64,000 nucleotides of DNA from CAWCWN01 sp963799245. Lineage in GTDB: Bacteria > Chloroflexota > Ktedonobacteria > Ktedonobacterales > Ktedonobacteraceae. Of the stretch, positions 45,784 to 54,951 are shown in pieces. The notes beneath the pieces were generated by a model. It had not been told where the DNA came from, did not search any database, and saw only the letters and a program-made list of their open reading frames with translations. The stretch spans positions 1 to 64,000 of the forward strand of contig CAWCWN010000007.1 of the NCBI GenBank assembly GCA_963799245.1, read 5' to 3'. A program made the translations under genes and the position numbers. Each line of letters opens with the position of its first letter. Positions within the stretch are counted from its first letter, which is position 1.

Positions 45784-45980
45784 AACCAAGACGCCGCAAC
45801 CCTCATAAACGAGAACAGGTAACAGTCAGTAAAATGTAGACATAACCTCCGTGCCGCCTGATAGCGGCTGCCAGGTAGTCTATCAAAGCACTACAGAGAC
45901 CTGGCGAGGGTTGAACAGAGTCGTAATCTGCTGCTAATGCCTTCCAGGTATTGCGCGCACGACTATATGCTCTTCAACCC

Positions 45981-46003
45981 TATATTCATATTGAACATAT
46001 ATG
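45981..46003 (-). promoter_or_regulatory. Putative pha operator, copy 1
   Basis: On the minus strand CATATATGTTCAA, three variable bases, GAATATA; 21 of 23 bases match 56031-56053. It is an imperfect palindrome, lying between the divergent phaB1 and acyl-CoA dehydrogenase genes. Probably a site for a dimeric regulator. Confidence 0.5.
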
Positions 46004-46098
46004 CTCAACTAAAGTATACATGATACTTATCAATTATGTCAAGGGCATTGTGAGGTTAAGGCCTCATTGTGATGGTTTTGTTAAGTGAGGCGAGCAGA

Positions 46099-46131
46099 AG
46101 TTATAGCATTGTGATCTGTAGTCTCTATACT
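46099..46131 (+). promoter_or_regulatory. TGTGA-type promoter for acyl-CoA dehydrogenase-etfBA
   Basis: A weak first hexamer (AGTTAT), 5 bases, TGTGAT, 10 bases, TATACT. Another TGTGAT lies at 46075-46080 and a TGTGAG at about 46050. Only the second hexamer and -10 match well. It predicts a long leader of about 300 nt. Confidence 0.45.
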
Positions 46132-46440
46132 CCATCACAAGCATCTTTGTCTACATAGGAAGATAAGCCTTTCCCCTTGCAGTACCGCTACGGCGGAAGC
46201 CGGTGGTACTTGCTGCCGAGATGCGGTTAGTCTTCTTTATTGCAGTGAGTGCCTTTAAGGAGACAGGAAATGCTTGAAGCGCGAGCATCGAGATGTATCT
46301 GTGATTTGGCGAGCCTGTATTGTGATGGTGATGCGACATGTATCGGTCATTCTTTGATGAAGGGTGCCGAGAAAGGCCGGAAGTGTGTATGATATACTGC
46401 ATAGAGTAGATTTGCATTGACGCCGAAAGGAGTATTTCTC

Positions 46441-47583
46441 ATGGCTGTAGCCCATGTCACTCAAGACGAACAGGAACTATTAGCAGCGATCCGTGAGATA
46501 GCGCGCGAGCGCGTGGCCCCGCGTGCCGCGGAGATCGACCATACTGCAGAATTTCCCTGGGATATGAAAGAACTGCTGGCGCAACAAGATATTTATGCCA
46601 TGCCGTTTCCTGAGGAATACGGCGGCATCGGCTCCAGTGATCTGGCGGTGGTGATGGCGGTAGAAGAACTGTCGCGCTACTGTGCCACGACAGGGCTCTT
46701 GCTGGCGGTGCAGCATCTGGGCTCAATGCCCATTTTACTGGCCGGCAACGAAGAGCAGAAGCGCAGGTATTTGCCACGCCTGGCCAGTGGTGAATTCATG
46801 GCCGCCTTTGGCTTGACCGAGGCCGGTTCTGGCTCGGATTCAGCGGCTATGCAATCGATGGCCGTGCGCAGAGGGAATACATATATTCTCAATGGCACAA
46901 AACGCTTCATTACCAGTGGCGGCCTTGCGCATGTCAACTCCGTTTTCGCCATGACTGACCCGCACATGGGGACGCATGGCATCAGCGCCTTTATCGTCGA
47001 GAAGGATTTTCCCGGCTTTTCGGTAGGACGTATCGAGGAAAAGATGGGCATCAAGGGGTCGGTGACCGCCGAGTTAATCTTTACGGATTGCGAAGTTCCC
47101 GCTGAGAACTTACTGGGACACGAGGGCGAGGGCTTCAAGATTGCCATGATGACGCTCGATCGCACGCGTATCGATATCGGCGCCCAGGCCCTGGGTATTG
47201 CCCAGGGGGCGCTCGACCTGGCGGTGTCTTATGCCAAGGAGCGTATTCAGTTTGACCAACCGATTGCCGTGAACCAGGGCATCCAATTCATGCTGGCGGA
47301 AATGGCGACGAAGGTTGAGGCTTCGCGCCTGCTGGTTTACAACGCGGCGGAGATGGTCGATCGCGGCGAAAAAAATTTTGGCAAATATTCTGCCATGGCG
47401 AAATGGTTCGCTTCGGATAGTGCTATGGAAGTCGCCAATGACGCTATCCAGATACTGGGTGGTTACGGGTATATGAAGGAATATCCGGCAGAGCGCATGC
47501 TGCGCGATGCCAAGATTACGCAGATCTATGAAGGGACGAACCAGATCCAGCGACTTGTGATTGCACGCGATTTGCTGAAATAG
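46441..47583 (+). CDS. Acyl-CoA dehydrogenase, 380 aa
   Basis: A full-length ACAD: N-terminal helical domain (EQELLAAIREIARERVAPRA), the FAD/substrate segment FGLTEAGSGSDSAAMQSMAV, FITSGGLAHV, and the C-terminal part with the LGGYGYMKEYPAERMLRDAKI motif and QIYEGTNQIQRLVIARDL. The YEGT glutamate fits the catalytic base of short/medium-chain enzymes. AAAGGAG lies 9 bases before ATG 46441. It precedes etfB by 39 bases; the dehydrogenase and its electron acceptor form one operon. It would convert butyryl-CoA or similar to the enoyl-CoA, linking fatty acid and PHA turnover. Confidence 0.93.
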   Translation: MAVAHVTQDEQELLAAIREIARERVAPRAAEIDHTAEFPWDMKELLAQQDIYAMPFPEEYGGIGSSDLAVVMAVEELSRYCATTGLLLAVQHLGSMPILLAGNEEQKRRYLPRLASGEFMAAFGLTEAGSGSDSAAMQSMAVRRGNTYILNGTKRFITSGGLAHVNSVFAMTDPHMGTHGISAFIVEKDFPGFSVGRIEEKMGIKGSVTAELIFTDCEVPAENLLGHEGEGFKIAMMTLDRTRIDIGAQALGIAQGALDLAVSYAKERIQFDQPIAVNQGIQFMLAEMATKVEASRLLVYNAAEMVDRGEKNFGKYSAMAKWFASDSAMEVANDAIQILGGYGYMKEYPAERMLRDAKITQIYEGTNQIQRLVIARDLLK

Positions 47584-47622
47584 CAAATCATATCAGCATA
47601 CATGAGGTGAGGCAACAAACCA

Positions 47623-48408
47623 ATGAAGATATACGTCTGTATCAAACAGATCCCAGATCCTAACACCGTCGTAAGTCAGCTCGATCCGAACACGAAACGG
47701 CTCGTGCGCAGCGGTGTCTCGCTTGTGCTCGACCCAGGCGATGAAGGCACGATCGCAGCGGCGATCAAACTACGTGATACCATTGGCAACAGCGAAATTA
47801 CCGTTGTGAGCATGGGACCCGCAAGCGCCCAGGAGGCCATGCGTCGCGCCCTGGCAATGGGTGTGGATCGTGCCATCTTAGTTACCGATCCGGCATTAGC
47901 TGGTTCCGATGCACTCGCTACGGCCCGTGTCCTCGCGGCGGTTCTGAAAAAGGAAAACGCTGATCTCATCTTGTGCTCCACTGAGAGCACCGATGGCTAC
48001 ACAGGCATGGTTCCCGGTGGTATCGCAGAGGCCCTCGGGCTAGCACAACTGACCTTTGCCCGTGAGGTGAAGATAGAGGGTCAAAAAGCCGCCGTCAAGC
48101 GTGTCACGCCAACTGGCTTCCTGATAGTTGAAGGCCCCTTACCTGCTGTGGTGACCATCGCCAGCGGCTCGTATGAGGCGATCTATCCCACCATGAAAGG
48201 CATTATGGGAGCAAAGAAGAAACCTTTTACCCAGTTGAGCCTGGCTGACGTGGGCATTGATCCCTCACAGGTTGGTGAAGCAGGCGCACGCGAGCGCGTC
48301 CTGACCATTGGCAAAGTTGAAACCCGTGCAGCGGGACAGGTGATTAAAGACGAGGGCGACGCAGGCACGGTTATTGCTGAATTTTTGCAGCGCTACCAGT
48401 TGCTCTAG
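47623..48408 (+). CDS. etfB: Electron transfer flavoprotein beta subunit, 261 aa
   Basis: Begins MKIYVCIKQIPDPNT, the classical EtfB start; the AMP-binding-type segment DLILCSTESTDGYTGMVPG and VTIASGSYEAIYPTMKGIMGAKKKPF follow. The order EtfB-EtfA behind an acyl-CoA dehydrogenase indicates that it accepts electrons from that enzyme and passes them to the quinone pool. GAGGTGAGG lies upstream. A gap of 13 bases separates it from etfA. Confidence 0.95.
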   Translation: MKIYVCIKQIPDPNTVVSQLDPNTKRLVRSGVSLVLDPGDEGTIAAAIKLRDTIGNSEITVVSMGPASAQEAMRRALAMGVDRAILVTDPALAGSDALATARVLAAVLKKENADLILCSTESTDGYTGMVPGGIAEALGLAQLTFAREVKIEGQKAAVKRVTPTGFLIVEGPLPAVVTIASGSYEAIYPTMKGIMGAKKKPFTQLSLADVGIDPSQVGEAGARERVLTIGKVETRAAGQVIKDEGDAGTVIAEFLQRYQLL

Positions 48409-48421
48409 GAGGATGGATAGT

Positions 48422-49390
48422 ATGGCAAACACAATTTGGGTACTGATTGAATTGGAAAAAGGTCAGCCTGCTCGTTCCTCCCTGGAGGTTCTGGGAAAAG
48501 CTGCCCAGTTGGGCCGTGCCGAAGCCATCGTACTGGGTTCGGCCGCAGCAGCAGTCGCTCCCTCGCTCGCTGAATACGGGGCGGACAAGGTCTATGTGGG
48601 TGCTGATGCCACCTACGACGATTATTTAACGCTCCCTGCCGTAGACACGATCGGTGAACTGCTTAAGCAGCACCAGCCCAGGCTGTTGCTGCTCGCATAC
48701 ACCTATGAGCTGCGCGACATTGCTGCACGCCTCAATATACGCCACAACACGGGCCTGATTACCGATGCCGCTGACCTGCAATTTGAGGGCGATACCCTTC
48801 TGGTAACCGTTCCCTGGGGCGGCGAGAACGTTGTGAGCGCAACCCTGCCGAATGCGGGAACAGGCATTGTGCTGACGCTGCCTAAGGCCTTTGCGGTGGA
48901 GCATCACGAGGGCAAAACCGCAGAAATTGAGACGCTCAACATCACGCCAAGTGCCACATCTCAGCAAATGAAGATTGTTGAGCGCGTCGAGTTGCCAGTT
49001 GAAGGTCCATCACTTGAGGATGCCAGCATCATTGTTAGCGGGGGTCGCGGGCTGGGCAAGGCCGACAATTACCACCTGGTGGAGGAACTTGCCGCTAGCC
49101 TGGGTGGAGCGACCGGCGCTACTCGTGCTATCGTCGATGCCGGTTGGGTGCCTTACAGCTATCAGATTGGTCAAACGGGTATGACCGTGAAGCCGGGCCT
49201 GTATATTGCGTGTGGCATAAGTGGCGCTATTCAGCACATTTCCGGCATGAAAGGCTCCAAATACATTGTAGCTATTAACAAAGATGAGAATGCGCCCATC
49301 TTTGCAATTGCCGACCTCGGCGTCGTGGGTGATGCTCTGACCATTCTTCCGCAACTCACCCAGGAAGTGAAACAGCGTAAGTCTCAGTAA
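48422..49390 (+). CDS. etfA: Electron transfer flavoprotein alpha subunit, 322 aa
   Basis: The N-terminal domain (TIWVLIELEKGQPARSSLEV) pairs with EtfB; the C-terminal FAD domain has VSGGRGLGKADNYHLVEEL, the S-x-x-IGQTGMTVKPGLYIACGISGA stretch (split here by a variant start) and IVAINKDENAPIFAIADLGVVGD, all typical. GGAGG lies 9 bases before ATG 48422; the longer frame from 48374 overlaps etfB and is not family-like. It ends just before the 60-bp palindrome at 49407-49466. Confidence 0.95.
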   Translation: MANTIWVLIELEKGQPARSSLEVLGKAAQLGRAEAIVLGSAAAAVAPSLAEYGADKVYVGADATYDDYLTLPAVDTIGELLKQHQPRLLLLAYTYELRDIAARLNIRHNTGLITDAADLQFEGDTLLVTVPWGGENVVSATLPNAGTGIVLTLPKAFAVEHHEGKTAEIETLNITPSATSQQMKIVERVELPVEGPSLEDASIIVSGGRGLGKADNYHLVEELAASLGGATGATRAIVDAGWVPYSYQIGQTGMTVKPGLYIACGISGAIQHISGMKGSKYIVAINKDENAPIFAIADLGVVGDALTILPQLTQEVKQRKSQ

Positions 49391-49406
49391 CCAGCCATTC
49401 CTCGCG

Positions 49407-49466
49407 GATCATCCCGCAATGCGCTTTTCATCTACTAGTAGATGAAAAGCGCATTGCGGGATGATC
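49407..49466. repeat. 60-bp perfect palindrome after etfA
   Basis: Thirty bases (GATCATCCCGCAATGCGC... ending in TCTACT) are followed directly by their exact reverse complement, with ACTAGT at the centre. It lies 17 bases past the etfA stop. In RNA it makes a 28-bp hairpin with a CTAG loop. No T-run follows. It may be an mRNA-stabilising or terminating element; perfection over this length is unusual. Confidence 0.7.
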
Positions 49467-49537
49467 TATCCTTGCGGGCGACTGTCTTAGAGAGGGAGGA
49501 CTGAGCCTTCTGTCCTGTGAACATCAAGATGAAGATG

Positions 49538-49591
49538 TGTGATGCTTCTGTGAGACTATGCGAGCCGAATGTGACGGTCTCGTAATACCAA
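49538..49591 (+). promoter_or_regulatory. Array of TGTGA repeats upstream of the transhydrogenase operon
   Basis: TGTGAT-N5-TGTGAG (49538-49554), then TGCGAG-N5-TGTGAC (49559-49575), 10 bases and a weak -10-like TACCAA. Four hexamers in two 11-bp pairs. The -10 box is poor, so the start site is uncertain. It lies about 320 bases upstream of pntAA; the intervening sequence shows no gene. Confidence 0.4.
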
Positions 49592-49912
49592 CGAGATACG
49601 CTCCTATGAGGAAATCACCTGTAGTGTTTGCTGAAAGATATTCCTTTGTAAAGTAAGGAAACAGATAGACCCAGAGCCAGGTGAGTATTGGATGAAGCCT
49701 TCCCTGCTGGAGGTCTTGAAATCAGAGCTTATCTCTCCCATCCTCCCTTCGGATCAAGGCTTTTGCACACCACTGTAAGGACACAGGTCTCATAGACGTA
49801 CCAGTCATCGAAGGCGGCAGCGCAGTGATGTGGGCGGGAAAGAAACCGGGAGTGGCCACAGTTTGCAGCTGACCCTCGATTGCAGGATTGAAACAAAAGT
49901 AAGGAATGAATC

Positions 49913-51085
49913 ATGCCTAGTGCGAAGATCGGGGTGCTTGCTGAGACCCTCCAGGGCGAGCGGCGCGTCGCCCTGGTGCCGGATGTGGCGGCCAAGCTCG
50001 CTGCATCCGGCTTCGAAGTGATTATGGAGGCAGGCGCGGGCGAGCGGTCCGGCTTTACCGACGACGCCTTCCGCGAAGCCGGCATAGCGGTCGAGGCCGA
50101 CCGGCGAGTCCTGCTGGGCACTGCCGAAGTGGTGCTCTCGGTCCAGCCGCCGCGCCTCGAGGACGTGGCGTTGCTGCGGGCCGGCACGGTTACGATCAGC
50201 TTCCTCCAGCCGGCAACTCAGGGAGCCGTCGAGGCGCTCACCGCGCGCGGCGTCACCGCATTCTCGCTGGAGCTGCTGCCCCGGATCAGCCGGGCCCAGA
50301 GCATGGACGCGCTGTCCTCGCAGGCGTCGCTGGCCGGCTACAAGGCGGTGCTGATGGCTGCGAACCGGCTGGGCAAGTTCTTCCCCATGCTGATGACCGC
50401 GGCCGGCACCATCCCGCCGGCTCGCGTGCTGGTGCTGGGCGCTGGCGTGGCCGGCTTGCAGGCCATCGCCACTGCCCGCCGCCTGGGCGCCATCGTCGAG
50501 GCCTATGACGTGCGGCCGGCCGTTAAAGAGGAAGTGAAGAGCCTGGGCGCCACGTTCCTGGAGTTTGAGCTGGAAGCCCAGGAGGGCGAGGGCGGCTACG
50601 CCCGTGATCAAAGCGAGGAGTTCCTGAACAAGCAGCGCGCGCTGCTGACCGAGCGCGTGGCGGCGGCCGATGTCGTGATCACGACCGCCGCGGTCCCTGG
50701 CCGGCGGGCCCCGCTGCTGGTCACCGCCCCAATGGTGAAGGACATGCGCCGGGGCTCGGTCATCGTGGACCTGGCCGCAGAGACTGGTGGCAACTGCGAG
50801 GTAACCCAGCCGGGGCAGGTAGTCGAGGTGGACGGCGTCTGGGTCGACGGCACAACCAATGTCCCCAGTACCGTGGCGCTCCACGCCAGCCAGCTCTACG
50901 CCCGTAACGTCGCCAACCTGCTCCAGCACCTGGCCAGCGATGGCGAGCTGAAGCTGGACTTCGCGGACGAAATCACCAGGGGCTGCTGCGTGACACACGC
51001 CGGGCAGGTCGTCAACGAGCGGGCCCGCCAGATGATAGGGGCGGCCTCCGCTCCTCAGTCCACGCAGTCGGAGGTACGCCAATGA
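49913..51085 (+). CDS. pntA: NAD(P) transhydrogenase alpha subunit, part 1 (NAD-binding), 390 aa
   Basis: The domain I of proton-translocating transhydrogenase: KIGVLAETLQGERRVALVPD at the start, RAQSMDALSSQASLAGYKAV, and the NAD site VLVLGAGVAGLQAIATARRLGA. In this split form the membrane part of alpha is a separate gene (next). It reduces NADP+ with NADH at the expense of the proton gradient. AAGGA lies about 9 bases from the ATG. The ATGA overlap with the next gene implies coupled translation. The operon is visibly GC-richer than its flanks. Confidence 0.95.
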   Translation: MPSAKIGVLAETLQGERRVALVPDVAAKLAASGFEVIMEAGAGERSGFTDDAFREAGIAVEADRRVLLGTAEVVLSVQPPRLEDVALLRAGTVTISFLQPATQGAVEALTARGVTAFSLELLPRISRAQSMDALSSQASLAGYKAVLMAANRLGKFFPMLMTAAGTIPPARVLVLGAGVAGLQAIATARRLGAIVEAYDVRPAVKEEVKSLGATFLEFELEAQEGEGGYARDQSEEFLNKQRALLTERVAAADVVITTAAVPGRRAPLLVTAPMVKDMRRGSVIVDLAAETGGNCEVTQPGQVVEVDGVWVDGTTNVPSTVALHASQLYARNVANLLQHLASDGELKLDFADEITRGCCVTHAGQVVNERARQMIGAASAPQSTQSEVRQ

Positions 51086-51393
51086 GCGAGCAACTTGTCG
51101 TCAATTTCACCTACTTTGTGCTGTCTATCTTCATCGGCTTTGAGGTGGTCTCGAAGGTGCCGACCATCCTGCACACGCCGCTGATGTCCGGCTCCAACGC
51201 GATCCACGGCATCATCCTGGTCGGGGCCCTCCTGATTGCTGCTCCCGCGCAGGCGCCGCTGGAAATCGTGCTCGGCTTCGTGGCCGTGCTCCTGGCCACT
51301 ATCAACGTAGTGGGTGGGTTTGTGGTGACCGACCGTATGCTGGAGATGTTCAAGGGCCGGCGGCTCGCTGGTAAGAGGGAGAAAGAGGTATGA
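51082..51393 (+). CDS. NAD(P) transhydrogenase alpha subunit, part 2 (membrane), 103 aa
   Basis: Small membrane subunit (domain IIa): helices NFTYFVLSIFIGFEVVSKV, SGSNAIHGIILVGALLIAA and EIVLGFVAVLLATINVVGGF, ending VTDRMLEMFKGRR. HTPLMSGSNAIHGI is the conserved family stretch. It overlaps pntA part 1 and pntB by 4 bases (ATGA) on each side, so the three are translated together. It contributes part of the proton channel. Confidence 0.94.
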   Translation: MSEQLVVNFTYFVLSIFIGFEVVSKVPTILHTPLMSGSNAIHGIILVGALLIAAPAQAPLEIVLGFVAVLLATINVVGGFVVTDRMLEMFKGRRLAGKREKEV

Positions 51394-52784
51394 CGATCGC
51401 AACTTCACTGGTCTATCTCCTGGCCGCCGTCCTTTTCATCGTCGGACTGAAGTTCCTCAGCTCGCCTCGCAGTGCCCGCCGCGGTAACTGGGTGGCGGCC
51501 GTAGGCATGGTCCTGGCCGTGGCCTGGACGGTCGTTGTGCTGCTCGGCTCCTTCACACCCGCCGGCATCGCCATCTGCGTGGCGGGCGTCGTGATCGGCG
51601 GCATAATCGGGACGGTGAGTGCCCGCACCGTGAAGATGACGGCGATGCCGCAGATGGTCGCCATCTTCAACGGGGTGGGCGGTGGTGCCGCCGCGCTGGT
51701 CGCGGCGGCGGAGTTGCTGAAGCTGGCTGGTCAGCGCCCCGAGTTCCAGACTGGCTTTCCCAGCGTGCTAGCCATCATGATCGGCGGCATCTCGTTCGCC
51801 GGCAGCGCGATCGCGTTTGCCAAGCTGCAGGAGCTGATGACCGGCGCCCCGGTCACCTACCCGGGGCAGCAGGTGGTGAATGGGCTGCTGGGGGTGGTCA
51901 TCCTGGCGCTGGCGTTCGTGCTGCTGGCGGTGACCACCTCGCCCGTCGTGATCGCGGCCCTGCTCGCCCTGGCGTTGGTCTTGGGTGTGGCGTTCGTGCT
52001 GCCGATCGGGGGAGCCGACATGCCGGTCGTGATCTCGGTGCTCAACGCGGCCACCGGCCTGGCTGTGGCGGCCAGCGGCTTCGTGCTCAATAACTTCGCG
52101 CTGATCGTGGCCGGGACGCTGGTTGGCTCCTCCGGCACGCTGCTGACCAAACTGATGAGCGACGCCATGGGCCGCTCGCTGGCCAACGTCCTGTTCGGTG
52201 GCTTCGGCCAGGTGCAAATCAGCGCCGCCGCGAACCCCGGGATGGACACCCGCCAGGTGCGAGCCGGCTCCGCGGACGACATCGGCACGATGCTGGCCTA
52301 CTCGCGCAGCGTCATCATCGTGCCCGGCTACGGCTTGGCTGTGGCCCAGGCGCAGCACGCGGCGCGGGAGCTGGCAGAAGTGCTCGAGAAGCGCGGGGTG
52401 GAGGTGGAATATGCGATCCACCCGGTGGCGGGGCGGATGCCGGGGCACATGAACGTGTTGCTCGCGGAGGCCAACGTGTCATACGAGCAGCTCAAGGAGA
52501 TGGACGAGATCAACGACGACTTCAAGCGGGCGGACGTGGCGCTGGTGGTTGGCGCCAACGACGTGGTCAACCCCTCCGCCCGGAGCTCTCCGGAGAGCCC
52601 GATCTACGGCATGCCGATCCTCAACGCCGACCAGGCGCACAACGTGGTCTTCCTTAAGCGGTCGATGCGACCGGGCTTCGCCGGCATCGATAACGACCTG
52701 CTCTACGATCCCAGGACGATCATGCTGTTCGGCGACGCCAAGGAGTCACTAACCAAGCTCGTGGCAGCGGTCAAGGCGGCGTAA
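51390..52784 (+). CDS. pntB: NAD(P) transhydrogenase beta subunit, 464 aa
   Basis: Domain IIb with multiple transmembrane helices (about residues 1-260), then the NADP-binding domain III: VIIVPGYGLAVAQAQHAARE, IHPVAGRMPGHMNVLLAEA, VALVVGANDVVNPSAR and IYGMPILNADQAHNVVFLKR. The full-length family form. Together with the two upstream genes it makes NADPH from NADH; beside PHA synthesis, NADPH is the cofactor of the PhaB step, so the placement is meaningful (inference). A strong hairpin follows at 52871-52895. Confidence 0.95.
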   Translation: MTIATSLVYLLAAVLFIVGLKFLSSPRSARRGNWVAAVGMVLAVAWTVVVLLGSFTPAGIAICVAGVVIGGIIGTVSARTVKMTAMPQMVAIFNGVGGGAAALVAAAELLKLAGQRPEFQTGFPSVLAIMIGGISFAGSAIAFAKLQELMTGAPVTYPGQQVVNGLLGVVILALAFVLLAVTTSPVVIAALLALALVLGVAFVLPIGGADMPVVISVLNAATGLAVAASGFVLNNFALIVAGTLVGSSGTLLTKLMSDAMGRSLANVLFGGFGQVQISAAANPGMDTRQVRAGSADDIGTMLAYSRSVIIVPGYGLAVAQAQHAARELAEVLEKRGVEVEYAIHPVAGRMPGHMNVLLAEANVSYEQLKEMDEINDDFKRADVALVVGANDVVNPSARSSPESPIYGMPILNADQAHNVVFLKRSMRPGFAGIDNDLLYDPRTIMLFGDAKESLTKLVAAVKAA

Positions 52785-52870
52785 GGGGCATACTGCTCTA
52801 GTCGTCCTTAAAGACGATAAGCAAAGAGGCGGTGCAGGTGCCGCGGTTCTGATAGGGAATACTACCTTTT

Positions 52871-52895
52871 GAGCCCGCCGCAAGCCGGCGGGCTC
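52871..52895. terminator. Bidirectional terminator between pntB and phaC2
   Basis: GAGCCCGCCG and CGGCGGGCTC with a 5-base CAAGC loop; CCTTTT precedes it on the plus strand, which gives a uridine-poor but purine-pairing context for the minus transcript (AAAAGG). It sits between the convergent genes. Confidence 0.6.
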
Positions 52896-52939
52896 TCAGT
52901 CGTTTATGGCTCCACTTTCGCCCCTCGCTCACCTATCCA

Positions 52940-54814
52940 TCACTTCTCCAGCACGTAGGTACCAGGCGCCGGCATGATGGGCGGATAGGCGGCGCTCCCC
53001 ATCTGCGGGGGCGCGACCTGCTCGCCGGAGCGCTGCTTTAACCACTCGAACCAATCGGCCCACCAGCCGCCCTCGTGGCGCTCAGCCCCTTCTAACCACG
53101 CGTCAGCGCTCTTCGCTGGCTTCTCGTTGGTCCAGTAGCCCTTTCCTTTGCTCGGCGGGGATAGCACACCAGCCACATGGCCGCTGCCAGCCAGGACAAA
53201 GCGCGCCGACCCACCCACCAGCTGCGTCATGCGCCAGGCCGCCTTCCAAGGTACCAGGTGATCCTGTTCCGTACCCACGTCATACACGTCCTGGCGAATG
53301 TCGTGCACGTCAATGGGCACCCCCTTGATGACCAGCTCACCGTGCTTGACAAGGCCGTTCTCCATGCAAACCTTGCTCATGTAGAACGAATGCGCCTTGT
53401 CGGCCACACGCGTGCCATCATTATTCCAGTAGAGCACATCGAAGGCCGGGGGATCTTTCCCCAGTAAGTAATTGTTGATCACGTTGGTCCAGATCAGGTC
53501 GTTGGCGCGCAGGAGCCTGAACATCGTCCCCATCTCGCGACTCGGTATAACACCACGCTTATGCAACTGGCGCTCCGAGAACCTGAGCGTCGGCTCATCA
53601 ATGAGGGACAGCAGGTCATTGACCTCCGCTTCGAAGTCGGCCAGCGTCACCACGAAGGTGGCCGCATTGACCGTCTCATCCCCCTTGGCCGCCATATACG
53701 CCAGCGTCGCCGCCTGCATCTGCCCGGCGATGCAGTAGGCCGCCGTATTGACCTTCGGTGACCCGGTAATTTCCTTGATCACCTCCAGCGCCGCCAACTG
53801 CCCCAGCGTCACATAGTCATCGAAGCTAACATCCCTCATCGAGGCATCGGGGTTCTTCCAGCTGATCATAAAGACCGTGAAGCCCTGATCGACCAGAAAC
53901 TTCACCAGGCTGTTCTGGGGTCGCAGATCCAGCAGGTAGTACTTGTTGACCCAGGGCGGCATATGCAGGATGGGGATGGCGTGCACCTGCTTGGTGGTAG
54001 GGCTATACTGGATCAACTCGATCAGCTGGTTGCGGTAGACAACCTGGCCCGGCGTGATCGCCAGGTCCTTGCCGACGGTGAAGGCGCTGGTGTCGGTGAT
54101 CGTGATCTCCCCGGCCTTGACGTCGCGCATGAGATGCTGCGTGCCCTTGACCAGGTTTTGCCCCCCGCTGGTAATGGTCTCGTGGATGACCTGCGGATTG
54201 GTGAAGGCGAAGTTGGTGGGGCTGATCGCATCCAGGAACTGGCGCAGCATGAAGGTCAGCCGGCGCCGCTGCTTCTCATCCAGGCCCTCGATGCCCCCCA
54301 CCTCCTTGAGCCAGGTGGTAGCAGTCAGCAGATAGTTCTGTTTGAGCGCAGCGAAGAGCGGGTTCAGCTGCCAGTCCGGGGCGCTGAAGCGTTTATCGCC
54401 TTCCTCCGGCTCGATGACCGCTTTGCTCTCTTTATCCAGTCCCCAGAGTTTGAGGGTGCCGCTGGTCATCACCTGCGTGTACTGCTGCACGAAGTCACTA
54501 TAGAGCCCCCACAGCCGCGTTGGGTTTCTGAGGGCATCCAGCCACACGCGCTGGAAGACGGTGAGAATTTCCCCTACATCAAGCGGGACGTACCCACTGG
54601 CGGGATTGGCATCCCAGAGGCGGTCGATCAAGGTGACCCAGGGATCCTCTTTGCGCTGGTGCTGGGCCTTGGCGAGTCCCTCGACGATGGCTTCGGCGTC
54701 AAAGCCAGCCATAGTTTCATCAGCCAGCTCGACCCAGGAGTCTACAACTTGTGCTCCGTTCGATGCTTGCTCTTTGTTAGATGATCTTCCTTTGTTAGAT
54801 GATCTTTCTTTCAT
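52940..54814 (-). CDS. phaC: Polyhydroxyalkanoate synthase, class I-like (copy 2), 624 aa
   Basis: A near-duplicate of PhaC1, with the same blocks: WVTLIDRLWDANPASGYVPL, catalytic EQDHLVPWKAA and GSGHVAGVLSPP. The box around the catalytic Cys reads AAYCIAGQ, so both glycines of the usual GxCxG are alanine. The N-terminus has a direct 18-bp repeat coding SSNKGRSSNKE, absent from copy 1. I start at ATG 54814, with AAGGAG 9-10 bases upstream. phaB2 lies 137 bases upstream, as in the copy-1 pair. Two synthases may form one hetero-oligomer or make different polymers. Confidence 0.93.
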   Translation of the reverse strand: MKERSSNKGRSSNKEQASNGAQVVDSWVELADETMAGFDAEAIVEGLAKAQHQRKEDPWVTLIDRLWDANPASGYVPLDVGEILTVFQRVWLDALRNPTRLWGLYSDFVQQYTQVMTSGTLKLWGLDKESKAVIEPEEGDKRFSAPDWQLNPLFAALKQNYLLTATTWLKEVGGIEGLDEKQRRRLTFMLRQFLDAISPTNFAFTNPQVIHETITSGGQNLVKGTQHLMRDVKAGEITITDTSAFTVGKDLAITPGQVVYRNQLIELIQYSPTTKQVHAIPILHMPPWVNKYYLLDLRPQNSLVKFLVDQGFTVFMISWKNPDASMRDVSFDDYVTLGQLAALEVIKEITGSPKVNTAAYCIAGQMQAATLAYMAAKGDETVNAATFVVTLADFEAEVNDLLSLIDEPTLRFSERQLHKRGVIPSREMGTMFRLLRANDLIWTNVINNYLLGKDPPAFDVLYWNNDGTRVADKAHSFYMSKVCMENGLVKHGELVIKGVPIDVHDIRQDVYDVGTEQDHLVPWKAAWRMTQLVGGSARFVLAGSGHVAGVLSPPSKGKGYWTNEKPAKSADAWLEGAERHEGGWWADWFEWLKQRSGEQVAPPQMGSAAYPPIMPAPGTYVLEK

Positions 54815-54951
54815 GCTGGTTGTCTCCTTGCACGGATGGGACCACCACATCCGTCGAAAGCTGGTTCAAAGATTCCACAGCAGGGGAATGAAGCAGGCCA
54901 TTCATATCCGTAGCTTGAGCACGATGACGAATGGCCTTATCGTTGTCACCT

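Noticed and set aside
49805..51082. A 425-aa ORF on the minus strand opposite pntA
   Set aside because: Its composition is that of an antisense shadow of a GC-rich gene (Arg, Gly and His runs); pntA on the plus strand is a clear family member.
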